A program made the translations under genes and the position numbers. Of a stretch of 17,348 bases of DNA, positions 9,360 to 16,894 are shown piece by piece. The DNA is taken from assembly GCA_028565715.1 (NCBI GenBank), contig JAOXYC010196464.1, positions 1 to 17,348 of the forward strand, in the 5' to 3' direction. Source of the DNA: Phoronis pallida. Taxonomy: Eukaryota > Phoronida > Phoronidae. Within the stretch, counting starts at the first letter, position 1. Each line of letters opens with the position of its first letter. The notes beneath the pieces were generated by a model, which was given only the letters and a program-made list of their open reading frames with translations, was not told the DNA's origin and ran no database searches.

Positions 9360-9467
9360 GTCATAAATACATTTGGGACTGGAAATGAGTGATGACTTAT
9401 CTGAGGTGATGATTATACGACGAGTTAAATGAGTTAGCCTGTATTATCAAAACTTTGAACAGTATAT

Positions 9468-9580
9468 TCAACCCATATATGGGTATTTCCAACTTGTTTT
9501 CTTGAGCTGAGATTCTTTGACTGACCGGGGTGACAGAAACTTCCAGAGATATGATGGACCACCAGGCTTATCGTTTGTAC
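9468..9580 (-). CDS. ALDH4A1: ALDH4A1 last coding exon and stop
   Basis: The C-terminal exon of delta-1-pyrroline-5-carboxylate dehydrogenase. After the acceptor TTATAG the exon completes the split Gly codon and reads TNDKPGGPSYLWKFLSPRSV, then KESQLKKTSWKYPYMG and TGA (9468-9470). The human enzyme ends TNDKPGGPHYILRWTSP... and AYMQ, so length and both ends match. The first part (TNDKPGGP) is the conserved stretch following the PFGGARxSG motif. The last codons form a 14-bp DNA palindrome, ACCCATATATGGGT (9471-9484), probably chance. The exon is joined in phase to the one at 10279-10397. Confidence 0.9.
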
Positions 9581-10278
9581 CTATAACGAAAATAGAGGTT
9601 CTAAAATGAAATGGAGTTAAAACAAACTTTTATTGAACAAAATTTTGAATTATCAAAGATAAGCCTTTGATGAGTTCTAGGACTTATAGTCCTCCTTTAA
9701 TTTGAAATCTGTTTTATCACAAAAATCTATCAATTAGATATGAAAAACATTTTTTTTTTTAGTTTTGGTAACCCCTATTGGGTGCCGCTCAAACATCTCT
9801 GACTGAATGTACGTTCACCGAGAGTACGTAGTTACATAAAAAATCTATCAAATATTGCTTTTAATCTTAATGAAGATTTTTTAAAAAAATGTTGAAAATA
9901 TTCGCAAGTATCTGACCACTTTAATATTTTGCAACTTTATTGACAATACCTTAAGATTGCCCAAAAAAAATTTAATTTAATTCAGTTCATCTGTTGCTGA
10001 GGAAATTTAGCTTGTGAAAAAAGTTTCTCATTTGTTTCGGGACACCTGATATATTCACCATAAAAACGAGTAAAATCTTCAAGTTTCGAAATATATTTCC
10101 TCACCAAACGTCGAACAACCTCTAATGAAGAAATGAATTTCAAAAGCTAAGGATTCTACTTGTTTTATTATTTATATGTCAGCTCCAGAGTGGACATTTA
10201 AATGTATTTCTTTCAACATATATTATGTGTAACACACTGAACACAATTTTAATTGTAACACTGGTCTCCAACCCTTAC
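9581..10278 (-). other. ALDH4A1 intron
   Basis: 698 bp, AT-rich, with a long T run near 9750. I see no repeat family or ORF in it. Confidence 0.8.
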
Positions 10279-10397
10279 CTGAAACTCTTGCACCACCAAA
10301 TGGCTGCTGGTTGACAACGGAGCCAGTTGACTTGTCATTGATGTAGAAACAACCACACGAGTCCCTCAGAACATCAGAGCATTCATTCACAATGGCT
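10279..10397 (-). CDS. ALDH4A1: ALDH4A1 exon with INDKSTGSVV...PFGGAR motifs
   Basis: Acceptor TTGTAG|AGCC and donor TTTCAG|GTAAGG. It reads AIVNECSDVLRDSCGCFYIN, then DKSTGSVVNQQPFGGARVSG. This matches the P5C dehydrogenase block (human RNAAGNFYINDKSTGSVVGQQ, PFGGARASG) that lines the substrate pocket and NAD side of the aldehyde-dehydrogenase fold. The acceptor was chosen because the next AG, two bases on, brings a stop after a few codons. Odd point: the Asn of the usual GNFYIN is Cys (GCFYIN), a change of at least two bases, and the preceding AA is SC, so three Cys-related changes cluster there. Confidence 0.92.
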
Positions 10398-10586
10398 CTA
10401 CAATGACAACATTAGATATTATATTCTCACATGATAAGTTTGTTTCTATCGCAATCTCAAAAGTATTATCGAACATAACACAATCTGACGGATCACTGTA
10501 TTCATAGGCCCTCAAAAAATCCTCGTTTTTTCTTCGATAACACGTCGTCACTGTTTCATGTGAGAAAAAGAACAATAAACTCATCG

Positions 10587-10671
10587 TCATTGAATAATAA
10601 ATTTCTCAAAACTCGTCAAAATCCTCGCCAAAGGCTTGGATTTTGACTCATTTTGAGAAATTATTCAATGA
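10587..10671. repeat. Hairpin element, family A copy 1
   Basis: Arms 10587-10624 and 10638-10671 pair (TCATTGAATAAT, TTTCTCAAAA, GTCAAAATCC), with a 7-bp extra stretch in the left arm. The loop TCGCCAAAGGCTT is shared with the hairpin at 14821-14968, and weaker similarity continues outside both arms (GTTTCATG(T/G)GAGAAAA on the left; an ATCC(T/C)CTAT stretch on the right). This is a dispersed non-autonomous foldback family. Confidence 0.7.
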
Positions 10672-11193
10672 CACTAGTTAATTATCCTCTATGTCTCGTA
10701 CCATTCATCAGAATGAGGCTTGTCTCTGTAAAATGAAATCATTTGCGGAGAAAGGCACAAGTCGCATTTCATTGCACGTTAACATGGTAAGTTGCATTGT
10801 TCTGCACGACAAACCTCGATTTTGATTCAAAATATCATCATTGTGATATGCGTCTATTGGCTTTATAAATGCCACGAAATTAAAATTGCATGCATTTTAC
10901 GAAGCCAATGAATGAAGGATTGTATGATATACACAGACATTTTTAACCACATCTTGGCATATATCAGATAAATATTAACCTCGAAAGGCAGCATCATTAA
11001 GCACCTTATTCACTCATCAAAGGATTTTTTTAAATTGCTCAGATTTTTTTGATGTTTTAGTCGATCACTTAGTGTTGGCCAAATAATCACATTCCGGATC
11101 GGATTAGCATATTATTAATAATACTTCCAACTTAGTTTTGGAAGTGATTGTAGCAGTTGGTTTTAGCTTTATATATTTGGTTAAACACACGAC

Positions 11194-11205
11194 TATTTTT
11201 TAGTT
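11194..11205 (+). repeat. Direct repeat flanking the palindrome element, left copy
   Basis: TATTTTTTAGTT is repeated exactly at 11444-11455. The two copies bracket 11206-11443, so they look like a 12-bp target-site duplication. The sequence is T-rich, which weakens but does not remove the argument. Confidence 0.6.
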
Positions 11206-11294
11206 AAATGTTGTCTTAGCGCTTTCATGGTGATGAATGATAAATGGTTTGGGCTTTCGGTAACACCATGTAATAGTAAAATAATATTTAAATT

Positions 11295-11333
11295 CTCAAC
11301 ATTTCGGAACCGTACTGTTTCCTTCGTCAGGAG
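11295..11333 (-). ncRNA. Second hammerhead-like motif, other arm
   Basis: A mirror copy on the - strand. It keeps CTGACGA and GAAA, but has T in place of the C that follows GAAA (the only mismatch in the palindrome), turning the stem III C-G pair into a possible wobble. It is probably weaker or inactive compared with the + strand copy. Confidence 0.3.
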
Positions 11334-11352
11334 TTTTCTAACAGTTAGAAAA

Positions 11353-11391
11353 CTCCTGACGAAGGAAACAGTACGGTTCCGAAACGTTGAG
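11353..11391 (+). ncRNA. Hammerhead-ribozyme-like motif
   Basis: The order CTC - CTGACGA - stem II - GAAAC - GTT - GAG matches stem I, C3-to-A9 core, stem II, G12-to-A15.1, then U16.1 and H17, and stem I closing, with cleavage expected after 11388. ACGT in GAAACGTT is self-complementary, as in hammerheads thought to work as dimers. One extra A (11363) between the core and the GG of stem II departs from the consensus. Activity is unproven. Confidence 0.4.
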
Positions 11392-12510
11392 AATTTAAAT
11401 ATTATTTTACTATTACATGGTGTTACCGAAAGCCCAAACCATTTATTTTTTAGTTGATGGAGCTTGATAACCGTTTTTTTTTGTTAAAAAAAAGAGCCCT
11501 TTCGTCAAGCTGTAGTTCGTGTAATAACTGTCTGAGGGTCAGTATAAGCACACTAAAAATTAAAAACACATAGAAGTTTTAATTTTTTTTTCTATTATGC
11601 TCTAGTTCGACATACTGTGGCCATCAATGGCAATACAATAAAACATCCGCGAAAATACAGTGAAAACGGACTATACAAAAGAATTTACAATAACAACAAC
11701 AAATGTCATATTTAATATGTACTATTTGTGCACTTGCGTCAGTTGCGTGTCCATTCAATTTTGTGTTTTGTTTTTTTTCACTATATAACAGTTAGGAGTG
11801 ATGGCTATATAATAATTAAAATACAATTATTTTTACAAAAAAGAGCTGCTAAAAATTTGAAAACTGATTTATTTGATTGCCACTATCAGATTCCAAAACA
11901 CATATTTTATGGGCAGAAAATATGAGGCAATGTAAAACTTCTTAATATGTTGTCATCGACTGAAACAGTAGAACTGATCTGCATTCATTGGAAATTTGAC
12001 TCCATTCAGATCAATACCACCATGGAACAGTCCACTCAAAACATGGTTTTAAAACTGCATCACCCTTTTCTGAAACAAAATGGGCAATTCCATGGCTTTC
12101 TAATGAGTGGATGAGTTCACTAATACACCATAAAGGGGTGTGCAACAATGCTTACATGATCACAAGCATACATACATTGAGTATGCTGAAGTATGTTGAG
12201 TCAGTGAGGTATACAATGATCAGGCCAAGGCCAATCATTGTGTGGGTGACCTTAGCCTTGAAAATGCTGTGGTCACTTACCCAGAATCGTGTTCTTTCGC
12301 CAGAATGCAGAGGTCACAGTTGTCAGTGACCCTACAGTCTGGTCTCTGTACATGAGTTCATAAAAGTCACACGCAATATAATCAGTACAGAAAAGGCATG
12401 GCAGAGTTTGGAAATGTCATGACCTGGCAAAATACTACCTCCTGTGAAAAGGTGCACAGCGTTGCTCACATAATCATATAATACTGGCTATTTGTACTGA
12501 ATTACGGGCT

Positions 12511-12580
12511 GGATTACCTGGATAGCTCAGTTGGTGGGCGATGACTGACCTGGGAGACCTGGGTTCGATTATCTGTTCAG
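12511..12580 (+). mobile_element. tRNA-derived SINE head (relic)
   Basis: TAGCTCAGTTGG (12523-12534) is a good Pol III A box and GGTTCGATT (12562-12570) a good B box, joined by GGGAGACCTGGG, wording common in tRNA-derived SINEs. A real tRNA is unlikely: the anticodon arm cannot be formed in the short space, and the acceptor ends do not pair. The 3' limit of the SINE body is not clear. Confidence 0.6.
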
Positions 12581-12710
12581 TTCCAAATTTATTAACTTCA
12601 AACATGTTTCATGTCAAGTAGATACCATACCCCTGCTTTGATTAAACGTGATGTTCAACACAGGAAAACTACATTCACCACAATTAATTATGGCAAAATG
12701 ACAACTTATG

Positions 12711-12762
12711 ACTGTAAACAACCACAGAGTGATAGTAAACAACCACAGATAGAGTGATAGTA
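12711..12762. repeat. Short tandem duplication
   Basis: GTAAACAACCACAGA followed by (TAG)AGTGATA occurs twice head to tail, with a partial third start (AGTAAA). Slippage-type repeat. Confidence 0.65.
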
Positions 12763-13345
12763 AAAGGATGGAGAGAATGTGACACTGTTTCTAAGTAGGT
12801 CAATAAACCATCATTTGAAGGTCGGTGATGACAGGTCATAGAAATGTCAATAGAAATGTACACTAACAAATATAAATCATAGTCCTTCAAATGTTCATGC
12901 TATCAATCATTACAGTGACAGTTGACAAACGTCACTTAATTACTGCTTTAAAGCACTTTTCCAACAGCAGTGATAAGAAGGGTAATAAAAAAGAAAGTTG
13001 ATGGTATACTGCATATGTTTACCATATGTAAAAAAGAAAAAATCACTGTTTGTCAATACGTCTAACATTCAACTTCATCCTTAAAAGTGAAAATTTAGTA
13101 TAAAAAATAAAATTCAATGAAACATTGAACAAAGAATCCATAGGTAAAGAAATGCAGATATCAAAAACCTCAAAAACACCCCTACAAAAATAATCCAGAA
13201 GCTCAAAAAACAACAAATGACATCATTGCCACAACATGTTAAACAGGAGCAAACCAAAGGCAAATTTCACAACAAAACTGCTCAATAGTAAACAAAGTAG
13301 ATAGCAAGGTTGCCAGTTTTAACAAACAAACAAACAAGTCACATT

Positions 13346-13368
13346 TTTGTAAACAGTTTGTTTACAAA
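13346..13368. repeat. Small perfect hairpin
   Basis: TTTGTAAAC and GTTTACAAA pair exactly around a 5-base loop (AGTTT), next to a (CAAA)n stretch. Function unknown. Confidence 0.45.
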
Positions 13369-13617
13369 TTCAGCCTAGCAGAGGTCAGATTAGGTTAGCA
13401 ATGACAAACCAAGGTCGTTTAGAGTAGTTTAGCATTGAACGTGTAAAGCTGAGAATCCAAGGCCACTTTTGTCATGATGAGCGATATTCAAGGATGAATA
13501 CTATATGTGATTTCTAACACGGCTGGTTTGGAGGTTGCACAGTGCATGACTGAGTGAGACATTGCATGTTATTGGTCACATAGCACTGAAAACATTGATA
13601 TGTGATCATTGTGTGAT

Positions 13618-13901
13618 TGAGTTATCAGACAGTTTAAATATAGCACAGACTTTATTTAATCTTGCTAAAAATAAAATGCCATCAGGCTCCTTTTTAAAAA
13701 TAGTCTTATATCAAAAGGATAATTAGTAGACAATTACTTATGATTAGTTCTTAAGATTTTTAGTAAGGTGTTAATTTGGGTCAAGTATATTATTTTGCCT
13801 GGTAAAATACAATGCGTTGTATATTTCTATTGCAAAATATTGGAGTGATGGAGTTATCAGACAGTATAGAACAGAGCTTCAATTTTTTTCTGAAAATAAA
13901 A
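13618..13901. repeat. Diverged direct repeat pair
   Basis: GAGTTATCAGACAGT followed by a related 45-base stretch ending AAAATAAAATG occurs at about 13618-13679 and again at about 13850-13901. It is either an old duplication or two fragments of one repeat. Confidence 0.45.
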
Positions 13902-14820
13902 TGTCTGTTTGACTGCTCTCGTTATATGAAGAAAAGTTGATTAGGACTGTACGTATTATTGTAATTTACATTTATAATATACCGGTAAAAGAAAAAAATA
14001 TTGAGGTTATTTTAGGAACACTTGTTTTCATGAAAATAAAAAGAGAATCAGACAGGGAGTCCCAAAAGTTTGAATCTTTTTTGTTAAATAAACTTTTTGA
14101 TGAAAATTATACAACATAAAATTCAATTGAAAAAACATCATGTCTTCAATTAAAATGTTTTCATAATTTTATAAAAAAAATAAAATACATGGTCAAAATG
14201 TGTCTGACAGGGGATATAGGTAATATAATTTAGTATCAAATCAAATTCCTTGGAGTCCATTAAAATGTTTCTTATCAAACAAAAGGAATGAATAAAGAAA
14301 GAAAAATCAAATTGTTCAATTTCTTAATAAGATCATTTGAAGTCGAGGCAACAAAATCCATTTTAAGATAGTGAATTAAGCCAAATCACATTTTAAAATG
14401 ACAACATAAAATCACATTAGAATTTAAATTCTAAGATCGAACTTAAAATTTTCCTGAAAATCAACTTTTGTTTGGAAATATTCTATTGTAAAAAAGAATT
14501 TCTCCCATGAAAAGTATTGTTTTACGTAGCTACTGTGGTTATGGCTTATCATGTAAATTCCGCTCGGGAAGCCATATCCGCCATCAAGATTTACCGAAAA
14601 AATTAAAAATCATGCTTATTGCCTCTGTGACACACATTCTGTTTAACATAGCATTTGTTGTGAGCGTGTAAAATAAAAAGGACAGTGCACGTGAACATGT
14701 CGTGTGCGACGAGACTACAACAATGATAGACAGTCAATTCTTGAGTTTTTCATGTTTTTATAGATAATGTTTGCACCTTTTCATTCAAAATGCCAGTATT
14801 TGTGGTTTCATGGGAGAAAA

Positions 14821-14968
14821 GGGATATTACATTCGAAGTCATGGATATGTTGTTTCTCAAAACTTGTGATAAATTTTTTTAAAATCCTCGCCCAAAAGCT
14901 CAGATTTTAAAAAATGTATCACTCATTTTGAGAAAGAACATATTCCATGACTTCTCATGTAATATCCC
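14821..14968. repeat. Hairpin element, family A copy 2
   Basis: Inverted arms GGGATATTACAT...GAAGTCATGGA...TTTCTCAAAA and their complement, about 65 bp each with scattered mismatches, end in GGGATATTAC/GTAATATCCC. The loop CTCGCCCAAAAGCT matches that of the hairpin at 10587-10671. It is a longer, more complete member of the family, with no ORF. Confidence 0.75.
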
Positions 14969-15039
14969 CTATATTATTCGTATTAGATGTTAGTACACCC
15001 CAGTGTTCAAAGTTTGAAGTATTTACTTTTCGGACATAA

Positions 15040-15180
15040 ATTAAATCCAGCCCTGTTTGACCAATGCTCCCCCTATTGGTCAAACTAAAGAACAACATAA
15101 GTCAGCTTAAAGTCCTTGAGACAAGGACGCTTTGTTACCATATATCAAAGGTTTCAGTTCTAGTATTCAATTTAATTTAA
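15040..15180. repeat. Diverged second copy of the 256-398 element
   Basis: The outer ATAAATTAAATC and the inverted GTATTCAATTTAATTTAA resemble the ends of the element at 256-398, and the core GTCAGCTT(A)AAG(T)CCTTG...AAGGACGCT...GTTAC matches its loop. Unlike the first copy it carries an internal perfect hairpin, GTTTGACCAAT (15055-15065) with ATTGGTCAAAC (15075-15085), where the first copy has its left inner arm. Confidence 0.6.
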
Positions 15181-15225
15181 CTGCATTCCATGAGATTTCA
15201 AGACAACATCATGACTCACAAATTG

Positions 15226-15481
15226 TCAAACTTACCTATCCTCTGCAAACACAGAGCCCGTCAGCGAGAATGGCGAGGTAGTGTCCACCAGATCCAACAC
15301 TTCTCTATATTCATCGTCCATATAAACATATACTGATAATACTGGCCCAAATATCAAACTTACCTATCCTCTGCAAACACCGAGCCCGTCAGCGAGAATG
15401 GTGAGGTAGTGTCCACCAGATCCAACACTTCTCTATATTCATCGTCCATATAAACATATACTGATAATACTGGCCCAAATA
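15226..15481 (-). repeat. 128-bp tandem duplication across an exon/intron border
   Basis: 15226-15353 and 15354-15481 are head-to-tail copies with two differences in 128 bp (A/C near 15251, C/T near 15274). Each copy holds 118 bp of the 3' part of an ALDH4A1 exon and 10 bp of intron including the donor. Both differences fall in third codon positions of Ser codons. The junction has a 2-bp (TC) microhomology. The copy nearer the exon's 5' end (15364 onwards) is the working one. Confidence 0.9.
15236..15353 (-). pseudogene. Duplicated partial ALDH4A1 exon with intact donor
   Basis: A repeat of the last 118 bp of the exon at 15364-15552, sitting in the intron only 10 bp after that exon's donor. 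It has the coding sequence from FGPVLSVYVYMDDE to VFAED and an identical AG|GTAAGTTTG donor, but lacks the exon's first part and its acceptor. The 10-bp gap is far too short to be an intron. If the outer donor were used, the exon would read through GAT AGG TAA and stop, so this copy cannot add sequence to the protein. Confidence 0.8.
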
Positions 15482-15552
15482 TCTCCGTTTCCATAATCTT
15501 ATCACGTGGGTCTTTGGTTTCAATGATGGTGGGTTGAACGTAGTATCCAACA
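15364..15552 (-). CDS. ALDH4A1: ALDH4A1 exon with EIFGPVL motif
   Basis: Acceptor CTTGTAG|TGTT and donor GATAG|GTAAGT, 189 bp. It completes Ser and reads VGYYVQPTIIETKDPRDKIM, ETEIFGPVLSVYVYMDDEYR, then EVLDLVDTTSPFSLTGSVFA and ED. The human enzyme has VGYFVEPCIVESKDPQEPIM, KEEIFGPVLSVYVYPDD and so on, nearly residue for residue. EIFGPV is the conserved aldehyde-dehydrogenase motif whose Glu contacts the NAD ribose. The last 118 bp are duplicated directly downstream, so the 3' end of this exon has two competing identical donors. Confidence 0.93.
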
Positions 15553-16350
15553 CTACAAGAAATTCAAGGAAATTTTTTATTTAAAATGGATGATTTTTCC
15601 AATAAGGTCTTACAATTACAAAACAAAGGTGAACCTGACATGAATGTGACTGGTTGATTTTTCTCTAACATTACCCATTCGATGAATAGATCTGATCCAT
15701 TATTCTCAGAAGATAAAAGCTATTGACTGCTCCTTGTTCTAATGACTAGAGGTTTCTCTGAATCATAGGAGCCTAAGGCAATATCTGGTTTTGAGACTAG
15801 ATCCAGTTCCAAATTTTGAACTGAATCTAAACATTCACCCTTTGATAACTTGCCGATAAGCAGTTGAGATGTTAGCAGTGGGAACTTCCATTGTTCATAA
15901 TATCTAGGCAGAGGGCGCCTCTGCATGATGGACTACAACTAGGTGCTGTGGCCCTAATAGTTTATACATTTTAGAAAGTCACAAAACTATTTCAAAAAGT
16001 ATGTCTAACTTTATTCCAAGAAAAGTCCTCAGAGTCTTTTAAACAATAAGTATCAACGACGGATTTCCGACTTGATAAGAAATTTACCAGTGAGTGAATA
16101 ATCTAATTGTTACCTAGCTATGGAAATTCAAAAGCTTGTCCCCAAGACAATGGTGTCTGCTATTTTTACTTGCGTTTACTTCCTTACCGAGATGCACAAT
16201 TTTCAATTAAGATTGCATGAAGGGCATATATTGCCCGGCAGTTGTGCTATCACTGATTTTTGAAGTTTTTGTGCAGGGCCAATTTTGAGGTATCGGTGCA
16301 AAATTTCCATAGCTTGGTAATAAATGAAAGAATTTGTTATATAACCCTAC
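15553..16350 (-). other. ALDH4A1 intron
   Basis: 798 bp, AT-rich. It holds an inverted-repeat element (16110-16320). ORFs of 68-69 codons on the - strand have no recognisable features; one runs partly through the neighbouring exon in a different frame. Confidence 0.75.
16110..16320. repeat. Small TIR element
   Basis: TTACCTAGCTATGGAAATT (16110-16128) and its complement at 16302-16320 match at 18 of 19 positions. A TA lies at each end, which would fit a Tc1/mariner-type target but is weak evidence. No transposase; 211 bp in all. Confidence 0.55.
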
Positions 16351-16436
16351 CTGTCGTCGTATGTTCCTCCTGCTAACACAGTTAAGTTTGGTGATGAGTG
16401 AGCGTAATCTATCCAACCTTTAATTCTTTCAAATGC
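16351..16436 (-). CDS. ALDH4A1: ALDH4A1 short exon
   Basis: Acceptor TCTCAG|GCA and donor GACAG|GTAGGG, 86 bp: 28 codons and two bases. It reads AFERIKGWIDYAHSSPNLTV, then LAGGTYDD, matching human SFARIKKWLEHARSSPSLTI, LAGGKCDD. It is a helix and turn between the catalytic-Cys exon and the EIFGPV exon. The phases fit both neighbours exactly. Confidence 0.93.
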
Positions 16437-16652
16437 CTGAGAGACAAAGGTATGATTAATTTTTTCCTGTATTCAAATTTATCAATTTTGACCAGTTAAA
16501 AGCATAGTTACATTTAAATAATAATATTTAATCAAATTCATTTTGCGCTTTATCTATAAACTGCTTCAAAAGCAAACTGTTTGTCGGAGACAAGTAAGAG
16601 AAAATCTTTTTTTTTATAAAAATCCCACGTCAAATATATATGTTTCACTTAC
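16437..16652 (-). other. ALDH4A1 short intron
   Basis: 216 bp, GT-AG on the - strand. I see nothing in it. Confidence 0.85.
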
Positions 16653-16894
16653 CTTTTCATCTATCACAGCAGATAAGAAGCTAGATGCATCAAGGGGTGA
16701 CCCCACTTTGATTTTGGCCACCTCTTCAACCAGTCGAGACCTGATTTCCGGCCAGAGGGATTGTGGGACATACATCCGTGAGCAGGCTGAGCACTTCTGA
16801 CCACTGTATTCAAATGCCGAGAGTATCGTGCCATTCACAACAGTCTCCACATCGGCTGACTTATGCACAAAATGAAAATTCTTGCCTCCAGTTT
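16653..16894 (-). CDS. ALDH4A1: ALDH4A1, partial: exon with catalytic cysteine
   Basis: Delta-1-pyrroline-5-carboxylate dehydrogenase oxidises glutamate semialdehyde to glutamate with NAD in the mitochondrial matrix, the last step of proline breakdown. The exon begins after TTAACAG with the last two bases of a Glu codon (E of ETGGKNFHFV, human ECGGKNFHFV) and reads HKSADVETVVNGTILSAFEY, SGQKCSACSRMYVPQSLWPE, IRSRLVEEVAKIKVGSPLDA, SSFLSAVIDEK up to GAAAAG|GTAAGT, phase 0. The catalytic Cys is the TGC at 16791-16793 in GQKCSAC. The five exons together give about 249 residues, the same as the human enzyme from this point to its end (563 in all). The upstream exons, with the mitochondrial targeting and NAD-binding parts, lie beyond the right edge. 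Confidence 0.95.

Larger units (their letters stand above)
11240..11446. mobile_element. 207-bp near-perfect palindrome with hammerhead-like cores
   Basis: Arms 11240-11342 and 11344-11446 are inverted copies around a single central base (11343); 102 of 103 positions pair, the exception being 11301/11385. The rightward arm contains CTGACGA (11356-11362), a GGAA/TTCC stem, and GAAACGTT (11381-11388), closed by CTC/GAG: the layout of a type I hammerhead ribozyme with a minimal stem III, as known from Penelope-like retroelements and retrozymes. The left arm carries the same on the - strand with GAAATGTT. The element has a 12-bp flanking direct repeat and about 34 bp of unpaired DNA (11206-11239) at its left. 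A 76-codon ORF crossing it is a by-product of the palindrome. Confidence 0.7.
10398..15363 (-). other. ALDH4A1 large intron, rich in foldback elements
   Basis: About 5 kb. It contains two members of one hairpin family (10587-10671 and 14821-14968), the long palindrome at 11240-11446, a tRNA-derived SINE relic (12511-12580), short tandem repeats (12711-12762), a diverged direct repeat (13618-13901), a second copy of the element seen at 256-398 (15040-15180), and the duplicated partial exon (15236-15353). No other gene is recognisable; the ORFs of 60-76 codons at 11227, 11728, 12111 and 13937 look random or are part of the palindrome. Confidence 0.7.

Noticed and set aside
9471-9484. 14-bp palindrome ACCCATATATGGGT over the ALDH4A1 C-terminal codons
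   Set aside because: It can be explained by the codons for Tyr-Pro-Tyr-Met-Gly; no sign of a separate function.
11227-11457. 76-codon + strand ORF
   Set aside because: It lies almost wholly within the near-perfect palindrome, so the open frame is a by-product of the inverted structure and not a gene.
12511-12580. Functional tRNA gene
   Set aside because: A and B boxes are present, but the space between them is too short for an anticodon arm and the ends do not pair.
15236-15353. Mutually exclusive alternative exon of ALDH4A1
   Set aside because: It has no acceptor far enough from the preceding donor (10 bp gap) and lacks the exon's first half, so it cannot replace the normal exon.
16614-16800. 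+ strand ORF of 85 codons over the catalytic-Cys exon
   Set aside because: Antisense shadow of the ALDH4A1 exon, which has clear family similarity on the - strand.
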